64,000 nucleotides of DNA from Blastobasis lacticolella (GCA_905147135.1 LR990050.1:17854001-17918000); one strand, 5' to 3'; positions 10,561-21,130 are shown, counted from the first letter of the stretch. Numbers and translations: made by a program. The notes: generated from the sequence alone by a model not told the origin.

Positions 10561-11382
10561 CCTGACTTGCAAACATCCGTCCTTACATATTTTCGCATTT
10601 ATAATATTAAAACCTCCTGGTTTAAGAGTGTGAAGTGGTATGTTAAATGTTTTCATTGAATGAAATAAAGTACAGGATTATTTTAACGCCACCATAAACA
10701 GGCGTGATAAGATTCGACGTTTTAATCGATTATTTCGGTGAAATCAGAGCACGCGATCAGCTTCTACTTTTTATTGGATTTATTGTTAGGTAAATCTGAT
10801 ATCACGCCCAGAGTGTCCAGTTTTGATATATTAACGTATTAGTCTGCTCGTTTGTCACTCCGTAGTATAAAAACATCGGACCTTGGCAGCTTTGAGACGC
10901 TCTAGAAATCGCCTCGTTCGCTCAGCGTCGGGCATCGGGGTACTCATACGTGGCCCAAAGCCCCCTCTTTCCGACGATAGCCGTGATTTGTATTCTTGCT
11001 GGCTCTTGCACGGGCTGAGGCTGACATATTTGAGCTTTAGTATATTTTTAAAGTTGTTGCTTATTTTTACTATAAATATTATTCTTTATAATATTGCTAT
11101 ATGGATCGATTTTTGTAGACTTACTATATAATATCTACACACAAGAAATAAATACACACAATAATCACCGCCCAATCACGCGTGAATCGTGAGTTATACT
11201 GAAAAGAAATCAGCGGGAGCGCGGGTTTCGTTCATTCAATGCAGTGAAACTAAAAACTCTGCAGCCTATACATTTGCTGGTCTACGGAAGTCCTTTAAAG
11301 ATAGCCTCTAACACCCGTATTTAGAAATGTTACACTGAGCTCTCACAGAGCGCTGGAGACTGGAATGGCGATCGACACTAGG
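10561..11382. other. Non-coding stretch
   Basis: No gene or shared repeat noticed. The 82-codon open stretch at 10883-11131 shows no known motif. Confidence 0.35.
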
Positions 11383-11742
11383 CTTTTTTTATACCACAAA
11401 AGCGGCAAACACGCTTAGGGCCTGCCTGATGGTAAGCAATCACCGCAGCCTATGGACGTTTGCAATACCACGGGCATCACCCACGCGTTGCCGACCCCGT
11501 AAAAACCTTTGCAATCCTTTCTTAAAGAAGTCCATGTTGTACTCTCCAGGGAAAATCTCTCCGTGTAGTTCATTCCACAACCGTGGGAGAAACTTCCTTT
11601 GGAACCGCACAGTTAGCGACCAATTTGGCTTCAACGTGTGATGATGAACGTCGGTGGTCGGTGGTGAGCGGTGCAATGACAGAATGTAGCTGTAGGCATC
11701 ATGTTCTCCAGAACAAATACAGTTGTACAAGCGGCAGAACAC
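11383..11742 (-). pseudogene. Tail-D LINE polymerase C terminus and 3' end
   Basis: A 100-codon minus-strand frame (11742 to 11440) ends RFQRKFLPRLWNELHGEIFP, then EYNMDFFKKGLQRFLRGRQR, VGDARGIANVHRLR and stop. The pattern LWNxLPxExFPxxYNxxxFKxxVxRxL is the recurrent end of Jockey-group LINE polymerases. The 3' UTR finishes in a T run on the plus strand at 11384-11390 (poly(A) on minus). The catalytic core is absent. The frame is still open, so the insertion may be fairly young. Confidence 0.75.
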
Positions 11743-11856
11743 ACAAAGGTGTAGGTGTCAGTCATAATGAGTTTTGACACATGAATTGTAAATTTGGCAA
11801 AATTTATTGTCAGTTCCTAAAATCCGTCAAAAATCGCATGCTAAAATAAAATTGAA

Positions 11857-12272
11857 CAATGAGGAGTTTTCCAGTAGGTATTGTCAGTTGGTTTCAAAAT
11901 GCATCAATAGATGGCGCTCCTACAATTCTGGTAATTATTTTATGTGTATGATTTTGGCAGTGATATCATGCAGCCATCTAATACTAAACCTAAAAATAAA
12001 ATGTTTATTAATATAAACATTTCTTTTAAAGGTTGAACGAAATGTACAAAGACATATTTTTATAAATAGGCTCTATGTTCCATTTGATTACAACCTCTAA
12101 AATGGTTGAAAACTATTGATAAATACAATATTATCCAATACAACGTACCCAGTGTTTATATCCCCTGTGCTAAGAACCTTTTTCAAGCGATTATCAATTA
12201 TCAAAATTGTCGGGCCGCCATCTAGTGAGTGGTTAAGAATGCTTTAGATACCTATTGGAAAACTCCTCATTG
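11857..12272. mobile_element. 416-bp inverted-repeat (MITE-like) element
   Basis: The left end caatgaggagttttccagta is mirrored by tattggaaaactcctcattg at the right end. Further in, atagatggcgctcctacaat mirrors the inverted form of ctagatggcggcccgacaat. The inverted repeats span about 80 bp with mismatches. No coding capacity. The right end lies 8 bp from the tail of the intact LINE. Target duplication not resolved. Confidence 0.65.
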
Positions 12273-12280
12273 AAGCGAAA

Positions 12281-12631
12281 TTTATTTATTTATTTATTTA
12301 TTTATTTAATACTTTATGCACAAAATAGTACAAAGGTGGACTTAAAGCTTTGTAGCTTTATCTACCAGTCTACCCCGAAAACTGGTAATAAAATTGCAGG
12401 CGGTGCATAAAAATTTACAACAATATTACACTTACATACTTAACTACAAATACAATTTTACCCACTAGTATTCACATACCGAAAATCAACTCAAAATATT
12501 TATAAAATACTAAAAACCAACAACAACAATAAAGCAGAATGCACTGGAATATAAACTTCAATCAAGTACCTACCTACTAAGAACATTCGCAAAAGTAACA
12601 GGTGAAGAAATAAATAGGTTAAAGTCGGGTA
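12281..12631 (-). mobile_element. 3' UTR and (AAAT)n tail of the intact LINE
   Basis: About 320 bases of UTR follow the stop codon at 12632. On the minus strand the element then ends in seven AAAT units (12281-12308). The far 5' end of the element is not marked by a visible target duplication. Confidence 0.8.
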
Positions 12632-15538
12632 TTACAGAGAATTTAGGAAATGCTCTCGAACAGCTTTTTTGAAGGAAAGTTTGTTGGAACTTCGTCTGAT
12701 ATCGACCGGAAGATCATTCCACAGTCTTGCTGCCGTTAAAGAAAAAGAGTTGGCGAGAAAACCAGTGCGGTGAAGTGGAAGATTTAGACAGAGAGTATCA
12801 GAAGAGCGAAGATTGCGCTTATGAGTATCGCAGAGGAATTGAAATTTACATTTCAAGTACTCCGGTACAACTGGATCCTTAAGTATGGAAAAAAGAAGTG
12901 AAAGAACGCGCAAGTTACGGCGGTGCCGTATAGGAAGCCATTTCAGCTTCTCACGAAATGATGAAATATGGTCGTATTTGCGTAAACCATAAATAAAACG
13001 GATACAGTTGTTGAGTAGGCGTTCCAATTTATTTAGTTGATCCTGATTGACGTCAGAGCAACACACATCAGCGTAGTCAACAATTGGTAAAATAATCGAT
13101 TGTACGAGCAAAAGTTTGGTGGAAGAGGGAAGAAAAAATTTAAGTCGATAAAGGCACCGCAATGTCCCCGTTACCTTTCTGCTCACCTCCGTCAGCTGAT
13201 CCGACCAGCTCAAAGTACTGTCGATAACAAGACCAAGATCTTTTACAGAAGAGGTAAACGGAATAGCCACATGATTAAAATAGACTGGTGGAACACTTTT
13301 CAAATCAAGGCGACTAACCAGTCGAGAGCTGCCCACGACCATGGCTTGGCATTTCGACGGATTTACAGAAATGCCAAACTTACGAGACCAGTCACAGATA
13401 TGGTTCAAGTCGCGGTTCAGAGCATCGACAGCCTCGGCAATGTTCGCAGCATCAGCACTGGCATACAGCTGCAAGTCATCCGCATAAAGATGGTGAGAGC
13501 ACTTAAGGTTGTGTGTAACATAATTAATAAAAAGAGAAAATAGCAGAGGGGATAAAATGCCGCCTTGCGGAACACCAGCGACAAGATCACACCAATTGGA
13601 CACTTCTCCATCAGCGCGAACTGCCTGCTGCCGACCGCGAAGATATGACGAGAACCAGCCAGTCACCGAGGATGAAAACCCAAGCTGCGACAAGATAGCC
13701 AGTAAGATGTCATGATCTACATTGTTGAAAGCGTTGGAGAAATCTATTAGGATCATAATAGTTAGTTTAGTATTTTCCATGGCTTCCCTGACATCCTCTG
13801 TGATCTTAAGCAGAGCTGTGGTAGTGCTATGCCCCGGCCGAAAACCCGATTGAAAGGGACTTAAAAGTGAGTTATTATTAACAAAGGCAGATGTTTGCTT
13901 ATGTACAACAGCTTCAAGTATTTTTGACAAAAATGGCAGTATTGAAATTGGTCTCAAATGATTTAAAGAGCTAGGCGCAGATACTTTGGGGAGCGGGACA
14001 ACGAATGCTTTACCCCACTCACAAGGGAATGAATGTGACGAAAGAGAGTGATTGATGATATGTGTGAGAATGGGTAATATAAAATCTAAGATATGAATTA
14101 TCATATTTCTGCTCACATCATCACATCCCGTCGCCTTGGACTTTATGGAGAAAAATATTTTCCTAACTTCATCCTCAGTGACAGAGCTGAAATTAAAGAC
14201 TGTCTGAGACACAGGCAAGGACCCAATTAACTCGATGGTATCAGATTTAGTAGCATCATCTAGTTGTGATACAGTAGAAAAATGCTGGTTTAGAACCTCT
14301 GGACAAAAAGATGATTTGACATGAGAAGTTTGGGACTTGCCGACTCCGACTGATCTTAGGAACTTCCAGGTATTAGTCTGGGAGGAATTAACTAGATTGT
14401 CGTGGAAATAACGGCGTTTAGAATCTCTCACCATCTTATTGCAAAGATTGCGCGCCGATTTGTAGACAGACCAGTTATCGTCATTGCGATTGCGTTTATA
14501 TTTCCTAAACGTTCGATCACGTTTGGCCATGGCTTTTCGAATGCCCTCAGATATCCAAGGGCTCGGGGGTCGTTTTACCTTAACCAGACATCGAGGTGCA
14601 TGCTTGTCGTATAGTTTAATAATATTTGCGCTAAAGATAGCAATCTTCTCATCAATACCAGTCGCCTCAAAACATTCAGTCCAGTCAAGCCTTTTCACAT
14701 CGCTCCTAAGACTATCCTCATTCATTTTCCCAAACCCACGTAACGACAGATACGTAGGCTTGACCTTCGGGGGCTTAACTTTATATGACATGTAAATTAA
14801 ATCGTGCCTGGAAAATCCAGGCGCAGCCAGCTGCCCATGAATGAAAACCGGAGAAAGAGAGGAAGTTATAATAAGGTCAAGCCACGTATCCGCAGTGTCC
14901 AGGTCAGTATGAGTAGGCCTAAGGGGTAGTATATGGAGGTCAGCAGAATCGACTAAAGAATGAAGCTTGCGACTGTTAAAAGAACTTTTAACTAAATCGG
15001 TATTAAAATCACCCATTAAGATTATATGCGTGTACTCTGACGCAACGGAGACCAACACAGAATCAAGTTCCGCAAAATAATCTATGCCAGGCGGGCAGTA
15101 AATGACACCTAGAGCAAGCTTGACACCCTTGATGTCCACTTCCAGCAAGATGTACTCGGGAGAAGCCCTATAAGGGGGAGTGGATGTAACTATTACTCTG
15201 TGAGCGAAATCAGCGCGCAGATAAATCGCGACGCCACCCCCGCGCTTTCCAATGCGGTCATTACGAATGATCACGTAACCAGGAAGAGAGTAAGAGGTAG
15301 AAGCCAACGTAGGATTCAACCATGTCTCGGAGACGAGGATAGCATGAATAGGGGTAGCTGAGAAAGCTTCCAGCAGTTCGCCATGGTGCTGAGGTATACT
15401 CTGCGCGTTTATATGGCATACATTAAAACTATCATTGGAAAGCAATGAATTTAAAGAAAAGGAAAGACTGTCGTCTATGGACTCGTAAGAAGATAACGAA
15501 GAACAAGCTGAATAAAACGAAGAGTCACTATCAGTCAT
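12632..15538 (-). CDS. Intact endonuclease-reverse transcriptase of a CR1/Jockey-group LINE
   Basis: A 968-residue polymerase that nicks genomic target DNA and primes reverse transcription of its own RNA there. Residues ~38-250 form an apurinic endonuclease-like domain with the expected catalytic positions: INAQSI (43-48), SETW with Glu71, RGGGVAIY (99-106), GDFNTD (176-181) and SRHDL with His245. Residues ~480-760 form the reverse transcriptase: FVVPLPKV, LRPISILPFLSKILE, IDFSNAFNNVDH (Asp599), GVPQGGILSPLLFSLF and the active-site YADD (685-688). The C terminus ends TAARLWNDLPVDIRRS. No frameshift or internal stop is present. The start is supported by an in-frame TAG nine codons upstream and a Ser/Asp-rich leader before the endonuclease. 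No separate ORF1 was found beyond 15538, so the copy is either 5'-truncated or of a one-ORF type. Single-ORF layout and tetranucleotide tail favour CR1/L2 over classical Jockey (inference). Confidence 0.93.
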   Translation of the reverse strand: MTDSDSSFYSACSSLSSYESIDDSLSFSLNSLLSNDSFNVCHINAQSIPQHHGELLEAFSATPIHAILVSETWLNPTLASTSYSLPGYVIIRNDRIGKRGGGVAIYLRADFAHRVIVTSTPPYRASPEYILLEVDIKGVKLALGVIYCPPGIDYFAELDSVLVSVASEYTHIILMGDFNTDLVKSSFNSRKLHSLVDSADLHILPLRPTHTDLDTADTWLDLIITSSLSPVFIHGQLAAPGFSRHDLIYMSYKVKPPKVKPTYLSLRGFGKMNEDSLRSDVKRLDWTECFEATGIDEKIAIFSANIIKLYDKHAPRCLVKVKRPPSPWISEGIRKAMAKRDRTFRKYKRNRNDDNWSVYKSARNLCNKMVRDSKRRYFHDNLVNSSQTNTWKFLRSVGVGKSQTSHVKSSFCPEVLNQHFSTVSQLDDATKSDTIELIGSLPVSQTVFNFSSVTEDEVRKIFFSIKSKATGCDDVSRNMIIHILDFILPILTHIINHSLSSHSFPCEWGKAFVVPLPKVSAPSSLNHLRPISILPFLSKILEAVVHKQTSAFVNNNSLLSPFQSGFRPGHSTTTALLKITEDVREAMENTKLTIMILIDFSNAFNNVDHDILLAILSQLGFSSSVTGWFSSYLRGRQQAVRADGEVSNWCDLVAGVPQGGILSPLLFSLFINYVTHNLKCSHHLYADDLQLYASADAANIAEAVDALNRDLNHICDWSRKFGISVNPSKCQAMVVGSSRLVSRLDLKSVPPVYFNHVAIPFTSSVKDLGLVIDSTLSWSDQLTEVSRKVTGTLRCLYRLKFFLPSSTKLLLVQSIILPIVDYADVCCSDVNQDQLNKLERLLNNCIRFIYGLRKYDHISSFREKLKWLPIRHRRNLRVLSLLFSILKDPVVPEYLKCKFQFLCDTHKRNLRSSDTLCLNLPLHRTGFLANSFSLTAARLWNDLPVDIRRSSNKLSFKKAVREHFLNSL

Positions 15539-16164
15539 TAAGGAATCACGGTCTATGAATAACTAGGTAGGTATACCAAATAAAATATGGTGGGTTAGTA
15601 TCCGACAAGGTCCAACCCGCCGGACAACACATACTTAATATAAAACACAAAAGAAAACTACAACTAAAGTTGTTAGATTACACGAGAATATAAGAAATAA
15701 AATTTCAAAATTACATAAGCAGAGGCACTTATTAAGCAATATATACAACAGAAATATAAAGCTGGCTACAGATAAGCTAAAAAGAAAAGCAACCTACAAG
15801 CAAATATCATGGAAGCACTAACAAGCACGAAATCCTTTGTGCAACCAAAAGTTGAATTTATTTTTCATACAATCGCTCTCGAATCCGTTAATTAGAATAG
15901 AACATAACATGGTACTAAATACATCACATGTACCAGTTACAACAAACCGTACGCTAAAACTGCATTGGCTGCTAAATAATGGTACAAAATGATACAAAAA
16001 GAACTTTTATTCAATTCAATATAACCGATAGACGCGTTGCAGGATGTCGCCGGTAAATCACCCGCCCCGTGCTGCAGGGACCGTAATGTTGTGGGGTAAA
16101 CAAGGATGCGGATGAGGAACAATAAGGAAAAGAATAATTATAATATATGGATTCTGTTTACTTT
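15539..16164. other. Region upstream of the LINE ORF
   Basis: Contains the undefined 5' UTR of the LINE and unrecognised AT-rich sequence. No ORF1 (nucleic-acid-binding protein) frame was found on the minus strand. Confidence 0.45.
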
Positions 16165-16748
16165 TCTGTTTCTAAGCAAGGCAAAGACTGGAGCAAAAAA
16201 ACTTGGTGTTCTCTCGAAGGTTAGGCGGTACTTCACTTTAAAGCAGTTGCTTTAGTTATATCAAGCACAAGGCCGATCCTGCATGGAGTACTGCTGCCAC
16301 CTCCTGGGATGGATCAGCCAAATATCAACTGACGGCTTTGGATTCGGTGGAAAAACGTGCAAATATAATTTGTGACCCGCAGTTGATTGAAGCTAGGCTG
16401 CAAAGCCTCGAGCATCGGCGTAGGGTTGCGCATCTATCGGTCTTCTACAGGTTACATTTCTGAGAGTGTGCGAAGCAGCTGTACGACCTCATTCCACCGA
16501 CCCCTTTCCACCATCGAGAGGCGCGATTCGGGCGAGCGCTTCATCCTTATGTCGTGGATCTTCCAGCTATCCGCACGAGCCGCTTTGGCTCGACTTTTAT
16601 AATGCGAACGGCTAAGGAGTGGAAAGCGTTGCCTGCGAGAGGGTTCCCTGATCAATATAATCTGGATGCCTTCAATGCTAGAGTGAATAGGCTGTTCCAA
16701 GACAGGCATGCCCCATCTTCGGCCGCATCGTCACTAACCAACAGGTGA
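16165..16748 (+). pseudogene. Jockey-like LINE polymerase, C-terminal part, decayed
   Basis: Frames read KKLGVLSKVRRYFTLKQLL, a stop, then SCMEYCCHL; the 3' part reads TSRFGSTFIMRTAKEWKALP then FPDQYNLDAFNARVNRLF, ending HAPSSAASSLTNR and stop at 16748. The fragment at 22611-23837 has the matching KKLGVLARVRKYF, SCMEYCGHLW and FPDTYNNLGVFKSRVNRYL. Several stops and frame changes; the catalytic core is missing. A short 3' UTR follows, ending in an A run at 16789-16797. Confidence 0.85.
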
Positions 16749-16797
16749 GTTGGCGGTCAATAATATTATACAAGAAAGGAATAAGACCGAAAAAAAA
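16749..16797 (+). mobile_element. 3' UTR and poly(A) of the Jockey-like LINE
   Basis: The UTR begins gtgagttggcggtcaa, shared with the other copies of this family (17950, 19945, 22650, 29370 regions), and ends in nine A. Confidence 0.7.
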
Positions 16798-17882
16798 ATT
16801 TTTGTTAATCATGTAATTAGGTTTCTTTTTTAATAATGTAGTTTAAGTTAAAGTATATATTAGGTATGTCATACTGAATATATTGTTACTGAAATAGGAA
16901 TACATAACAAAATAGAAATAAGTCTAAGATTTATATACCGGAGTAAGTTAGAAAAGCAAAGAGCGATTATCAAATTATCACCACACAAAAATTTTCTGCA
17001 AAAGCCAAATCTTAAGCCATCGTATACGGATGAGGATATATCGTAATCCGGCTCAGTGTTTCCCACCCCTATTGGGTATACCGCGAAAATCCGTGCAAAA
17101 CGAAAAACCAGATGAATTATGAGAAATAACTTCCATTCGGAAGGCGAAGTTGGTGATTAAACCAGGTTTACAGGTTTCGTATGCTATATTAAATCCAAAG
17201 TTAGGGCTGATTTGATTTGGGGGGAGTCGAATACAACACTAAGGGCGGCTTGTTTCAAGTTACGTTGGCGTAGTATGTTAAGGCAAGAGTACACTAAGCG
17301 GAAAAAAAACGGAACAGGAGTTACGATGAAAAATGCAACATGTGACTTTTTCTGTTGGCGTGGGCAATTATAACAAAACAGGTGCGTACATTTTCAAATT
17401 ACATTACAAAGTAAAACATTTCCTCTTTTTTCAAAACATAATTACGAAGTTGTTTATGGAAAATTACTTGCACAGGAGTGACAATGCAAAATGCAATAAG
17501 CGACTACATCGGTAGGCGTTAACAATTCTCACGAAAATGGCGTGTAAATTATCTAATTTCTTCTCTATTTCAAATAATAATAACGAAGACGTTTATACCT
17601 TTACGGTACCGTACCGCGCGCCTAAAGATCTATCCGCACTCATCCGTGTCAGTGGACGGGCCGTGGCAATACGGGTTCTGTGGCTAAAGACATTTAACTC
17701 TTACCTAATTCCGTGATTGTTTTAAGCAAAGGCAATGAAGTTGGACGTGAAGTGTCTGATCTGACGTGACGTAAGTTTGACGTACCTGACACGCCACGGC
17801 GACGTTTAAACGATGATATGCAATACCTACATGTTTTAAGACTGTCTAGGTTATTCGCTTCACATAAATACAATGAAGAAAG
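16798..17882. other. Non-coding stretch
   Basis: No gene or shared repeat recognised. Confidence 0.35.
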
Positions 17883-17992
17883 GGAATGGAACACGTTTTC
17901 TGATCATTATAATTTGGACGTCCTCAAGCCTAGAGTGAATAAATAGGCTATGAGATGACAGTCAAATGCCTGGCTACACTAATAAAAAAAAA
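17883..17992 (+). pseudogene. Jockey-like LINE 3' terminus
   Basis: Reads SDHYNLDVLKPRVNK then stop, matching FPDQYNLDAFNARVNR of the 16.2-kb copy. It is followed by tgagatgacagtcaaatgcc and a run aataaaaaaaaa (poly(A)). Only ~110 bp of the element inserted or survived. Confidence 0.75.
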
Positions 17993-18060
17993 TCGTCACA
18001 CATGCGGGTAGATCGAGTTTGTCGCCACGGAGTCCATGCGTGATAGAGTATGCATCGATT

Positions 18061-18203
18061 ATTAAAGTAGGGCTAATTCAATATATCACATTTGACACCT
18101 GTCATCATTTACTTGTGTACACGACATAAAATGAACTATATGTCGTGGTCTATAAGGAAATGATGACAGACGCCAAAGAAGACCTATTAAATCCTACTTT
18201 AAT
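18061..18203. mobile_element. 143-bp fold-back (MITE-like) element
   Basis: attaaagtag at the left end is exactly mirrored by ctactttaat at the right. Inner blocks gtcatcattta / aaatgatgac and acgacata / tatgtcgt are also mirrored, giving arms of about 65 bp around a short centre. Non-coding. Confidence 0.7.
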
Positions 18204-18540
18204 CACCGTACCGTAATTGAAGTAGTCCTAATTCATATAGTCACCGTACAAAACGAACGAGCAGTGTAATTTTGTATCAGGTACGTTTTTTTCTTAATAC
18301 CCATTCAATTTATTCAGCTATTTACCAAAGAGTCCATTTCGCAATGCAAACGGGTGTTTTACAAACGACGGTCCGCTCATTTGGGGCTTTTCTAATGTAA
18401 GTACGTTCGTGTGTCGATTTTAACCGGGTCAGCCCAATCATGCTAATGAAAACAAGCCATGCAATGGGGCTTAGTGTTTTACCCCCTATAGAGGTGCGCT
18501 CATACGCTAAGAGGCTGAAACCGTAAAATTGTCTACTTCA
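18204..18540. other. Non-coding stretch
   Basis: Nothing recognised. The first 40 bp repeat parts of the fold-back arm (agtagtcctaattcatat), perhaps a partial duplicate of it. Confidence 0.35.
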
Positions 18541-18568
18541 AGAAAGAAAGAAAGAAACAAAAGAAAGA
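18541..18568. repeat. (GAAA)n microsatellite
   Basis: Six imperfect GAAA units, interrupted once by CAAA. Confidence 0.8.
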
Positions 18569-18692
18569 ATTTATTACAAAGGACGCCGCCACGACATGAT
18601 AATTTACATTTAAAAAAAAGTACATAAAACACGGAGACAATTATAGGGTTACTTTAGTTTATATTGCTTTTAAGACTTTCGTGGTTATTCAC

Positions 18693-18839
18693 TACACTTT
18701 TACCACACATATTATTGGGTTTGGTCATAGTTTGGGTCATAGTCTATACGTGACCATGACGCATGCAACTGCGTCAAAATATCGAGGTAAAAACAATATT
18801 AACAGTGGTAAACCCGATAATATGTGAGGTGAAAGTATA
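18693..18839. mobile_element. 147-bp fold-back (MITE-like) element
   Basis: The left arm acacttttaccacacatatt then attgggttt is mirrored by aaacccgataatatgtgagg then tgaaagtat at the right, about 33 bp with few mismatches. Different sequence from the 18.06-kb element. Non-coding. Confidence 0.7.
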
Positions 18840-19920
18840 ATTTATATTGGTAAAATAAATGCTGAACTCAAGAAAAGTCAGTATCAGAAAAAAGTTCCCG
18901 TAGGACGCCTAAGAGGCGACGTATTAACTGAGTTTAACTCTGAGTCGAATGCGGGAGTCGATGGGTTACGACGCGAGAATGCTGCAGACTGGTAGAAGCC
19001 GGGCATGACCTTTCGAATGACCGGTACTCCAATCACCGGTAGGTACCGTTAAAGTGCCACTACTGATGTCCTAACTAATTACTATTAAATAATTAGTAGT
19101 AAAAAGTCCATTGTTCTTTTCTTTGTTTATGACTTTTTATGACAAAATTATAGTGAGATGAAAATACCTAGGCCATAATTAGACACAGCGGCTTTCACAT
19201 TTTTCGTTTTTGTTTATTTATTTGGCATATTTATGAAGAAAATTCTTGAGGAACACTTATCTTAAACACGTCTACGTCGTTACGTCTTGATTGAAAAATA
19301 AATTATTCTCGTTTTGAAACCAATGAATTCCCACCTCTATTCACAGCCTACTGAATATTCACCGGCCATTTTCTTAACAGCACTAGGTTTTAGAGGCCAA
19401 TCTAAAATGATATCGAGCCTCCGCCACATTCTAATGGGAGGTCGTTTCAGCAACCGCTTGCTCTCAAAATTGACGATTGGCCGGATCGAAAACGCAATCC
19501 AATTTTCGAATAGGTTAATTAATATTTCGGACGAATACCTATTTGAATTTTGGTACCGAATATTTTGTTTACTCATTCGCTTCAATCGGCATAGCAGGTG
19601 TTGTTATTTGGAATAAGGATTGCAATGATTAATTGGTATCTGTGGATTTTATTCCCAACATCCGATTTGTGACATATGAAGGCATTTTTTTCGGAACCAA
19701 TGAATATATTATTTGCTTGACGATTTGAAAAATTAAATTGGTTTGAAAATTTTAATTGCTTCAAGTTTTTCTCTATATTTTTTTCAAATCTCTCAATTCC
19801 TGTTCCTTACATCTTTTTTTACTCCAGCACGTTCCCTTCTACTGCATTTATATTACGTTTGTGCTGCTGCCATACACAACCTTCGCTTCCATAACATTTT
19901 TATTTTATTTTTTATATTAG
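18840..19920. other. Non-coding stretch
   Basis: Overlapping open stretches on both strands at 19314-19764 are chance frames in AT-rich DNA with no recognisable motif. Confidence 0.35.
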
Positions 19921-20085
19921 GCTAGACAAAAAGAGTTATTTGACCGCCATCTCACAAGTAGGTAAGTGACATTGCGGCCCAAGATGGAGCATGCCCGTCT
20001 AGAAATAGCCTGCTCGAGGCTCTGTAGCTTAGCTTCAATCAATTGCAGGTCACAAATTATCTTCTTTGTGATCAAGCATTCCTCT
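19921..20085 (-). pseudogene. Jockey-like LINE remnant with a large internal deletion
   Basis: The minus strand joins aatttgtgacctgcaattga (RT C-terminal coding, as at 16365) through gcctcgagc directly to gacgggcatgctccatctt (the 3' terminus, as at 16705). About 280 bases present in the 16.2-kb copy are missing between the two. It ends gagatggcggtcaaa without a clear poly(A). Confidence 0.75.
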
Positions 20086-20629
20086 ATGAACATCCAGACA
20101 ACCTTATGCCTTTAGCATCTGACAGTTTGTAATATCTATTCACCAGCCAATAATCACACAAGCAATTTAGTAATTCCGACATAAACATTTCCAATATCCT
20201 TCCTCCTCACACTGAACATCAAAAAGACGATATCAATAACAGATATTATACGCGCGTGTGAAAGAAATACGCCTCTCTATAATATATTAAACATCGCATC
20301 CATATATCTTAGTCGGAAAAAACTTGGAATGTTAGAAACAAAGGGAGCGAAATTTGTGTGTCGTCGAGGGAAAGTCCCGCAATAAATCAAGTGAAGCGAA
20401 ATCTGGTGAGACGTTTACTAGTTGCGTTCCCGATATGTCAGTGTGACGCCTCTGAGTCCCACTAGTTGAATTTTGCGTTATGTTCTCGGATGGGTTTTGC
20501 AGAACGCCTGTTTCTAAGGCTCAATGGGTTTACGTTTGACAGTAAAATATGTACTTATTGCTGTCTTGTTTGATGGAGTCTTAATATTGTATCTTATAGG
20601 GACTAAGATATATTAAGCGTTGACTAACA
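20086..20629. other. Non-coding stretch
   Basis: No gene or shared repeat recognised. Confidence 0.35.
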
Positions 20630-20760
20630 GCGCGTTGTACTATCAATAAAATATGTCACTTCAGAATTGTGGGAATTTATGAATTTCTAATGCGCAAGCC
20701 GACGTCGTTGAGAAATTCATACTATTTTGAAGGTACATTTGTAAATTTGACCTTCAAAAT
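20630..20760 (+). repeat. Partial copy of the 20.8-kb fold-back element
   Basis: gttgtactatcaataaaata, cacttcagaattgtggg and ccgacgtcgttgagaaattc parallel gttgtactgtcaacaaaata, cacttcagaattctgtg and ccgacgtcgtcgagaaattc at 20883-20963. The outer terminal repeats are missing or altered. Confidence 0.75.
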
Positions 20761-20809
20761 TGTCTGCATATAAGCAGATAACGCACATCATCTGAATAGC
20801 GAACGTACA

Positions 20810-21056
20810 CTGCAGTATGTCATAATTAGACCCAAGACATAGGTATCAAGCGTCAGCGACGCGCGTTGATGACCCGCGAGTTGTACTGTCAACAAAATAT
20901 GACACTTCAGAATTCTGTGAATTCATGAATTTATGAAGCGCGCACCGACGTCGTCGAGAAATTCGCACAATTTTGAAGGCACTTTGTTGACAGCACAACG
21001 TGCGTCGAAAACGCTTGATATAACTTGGCCTTAATTATTATTATGACATACTGCAG
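20810..21056. mobile_element. 247-bp fold-back (MITE-like) element
   Basis: Ends ctgcagtatgtcataatta and taattattattatgacatac-tgcag are inverted copies with a few inserted bases. Inner pairs atcaagcg / cgcttgat and ttgtactgtcaaca / tgttgacagcacaa extend the arms to about 90 bp. It has no coding capacity. A partial relative lies immediately upstream (20630-20760). Confidence 0.75.
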
Positions 21057-21099
21057 TCTTCTTCTTCTTATCGAGTCGATGGACTAAACTCTGACTTAT

Positions 21100-21130
21100 A
21101 CTTTATTTATTTATTTTATTTATTTAACAT
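21100..21130 (-). repeat. (AAAT)n tail of an antisense LINE
   Basis: tttatttatttattttattt on the plus strand; reads as an AAAT tail for the LINE remnant to its right. Confidence 0.6.

Noticed and set aside
13100..13543. 147-codon plus-strand open frame
   Set aside because: It is antisense to the intact LINE polymerase and overlaps its reverse transcriptase codons; a shadow frame.
19314..19764. Overlapping open frames on both strands
   Set aside because: AT-rich chance frames that mirror one another and contain no motif.
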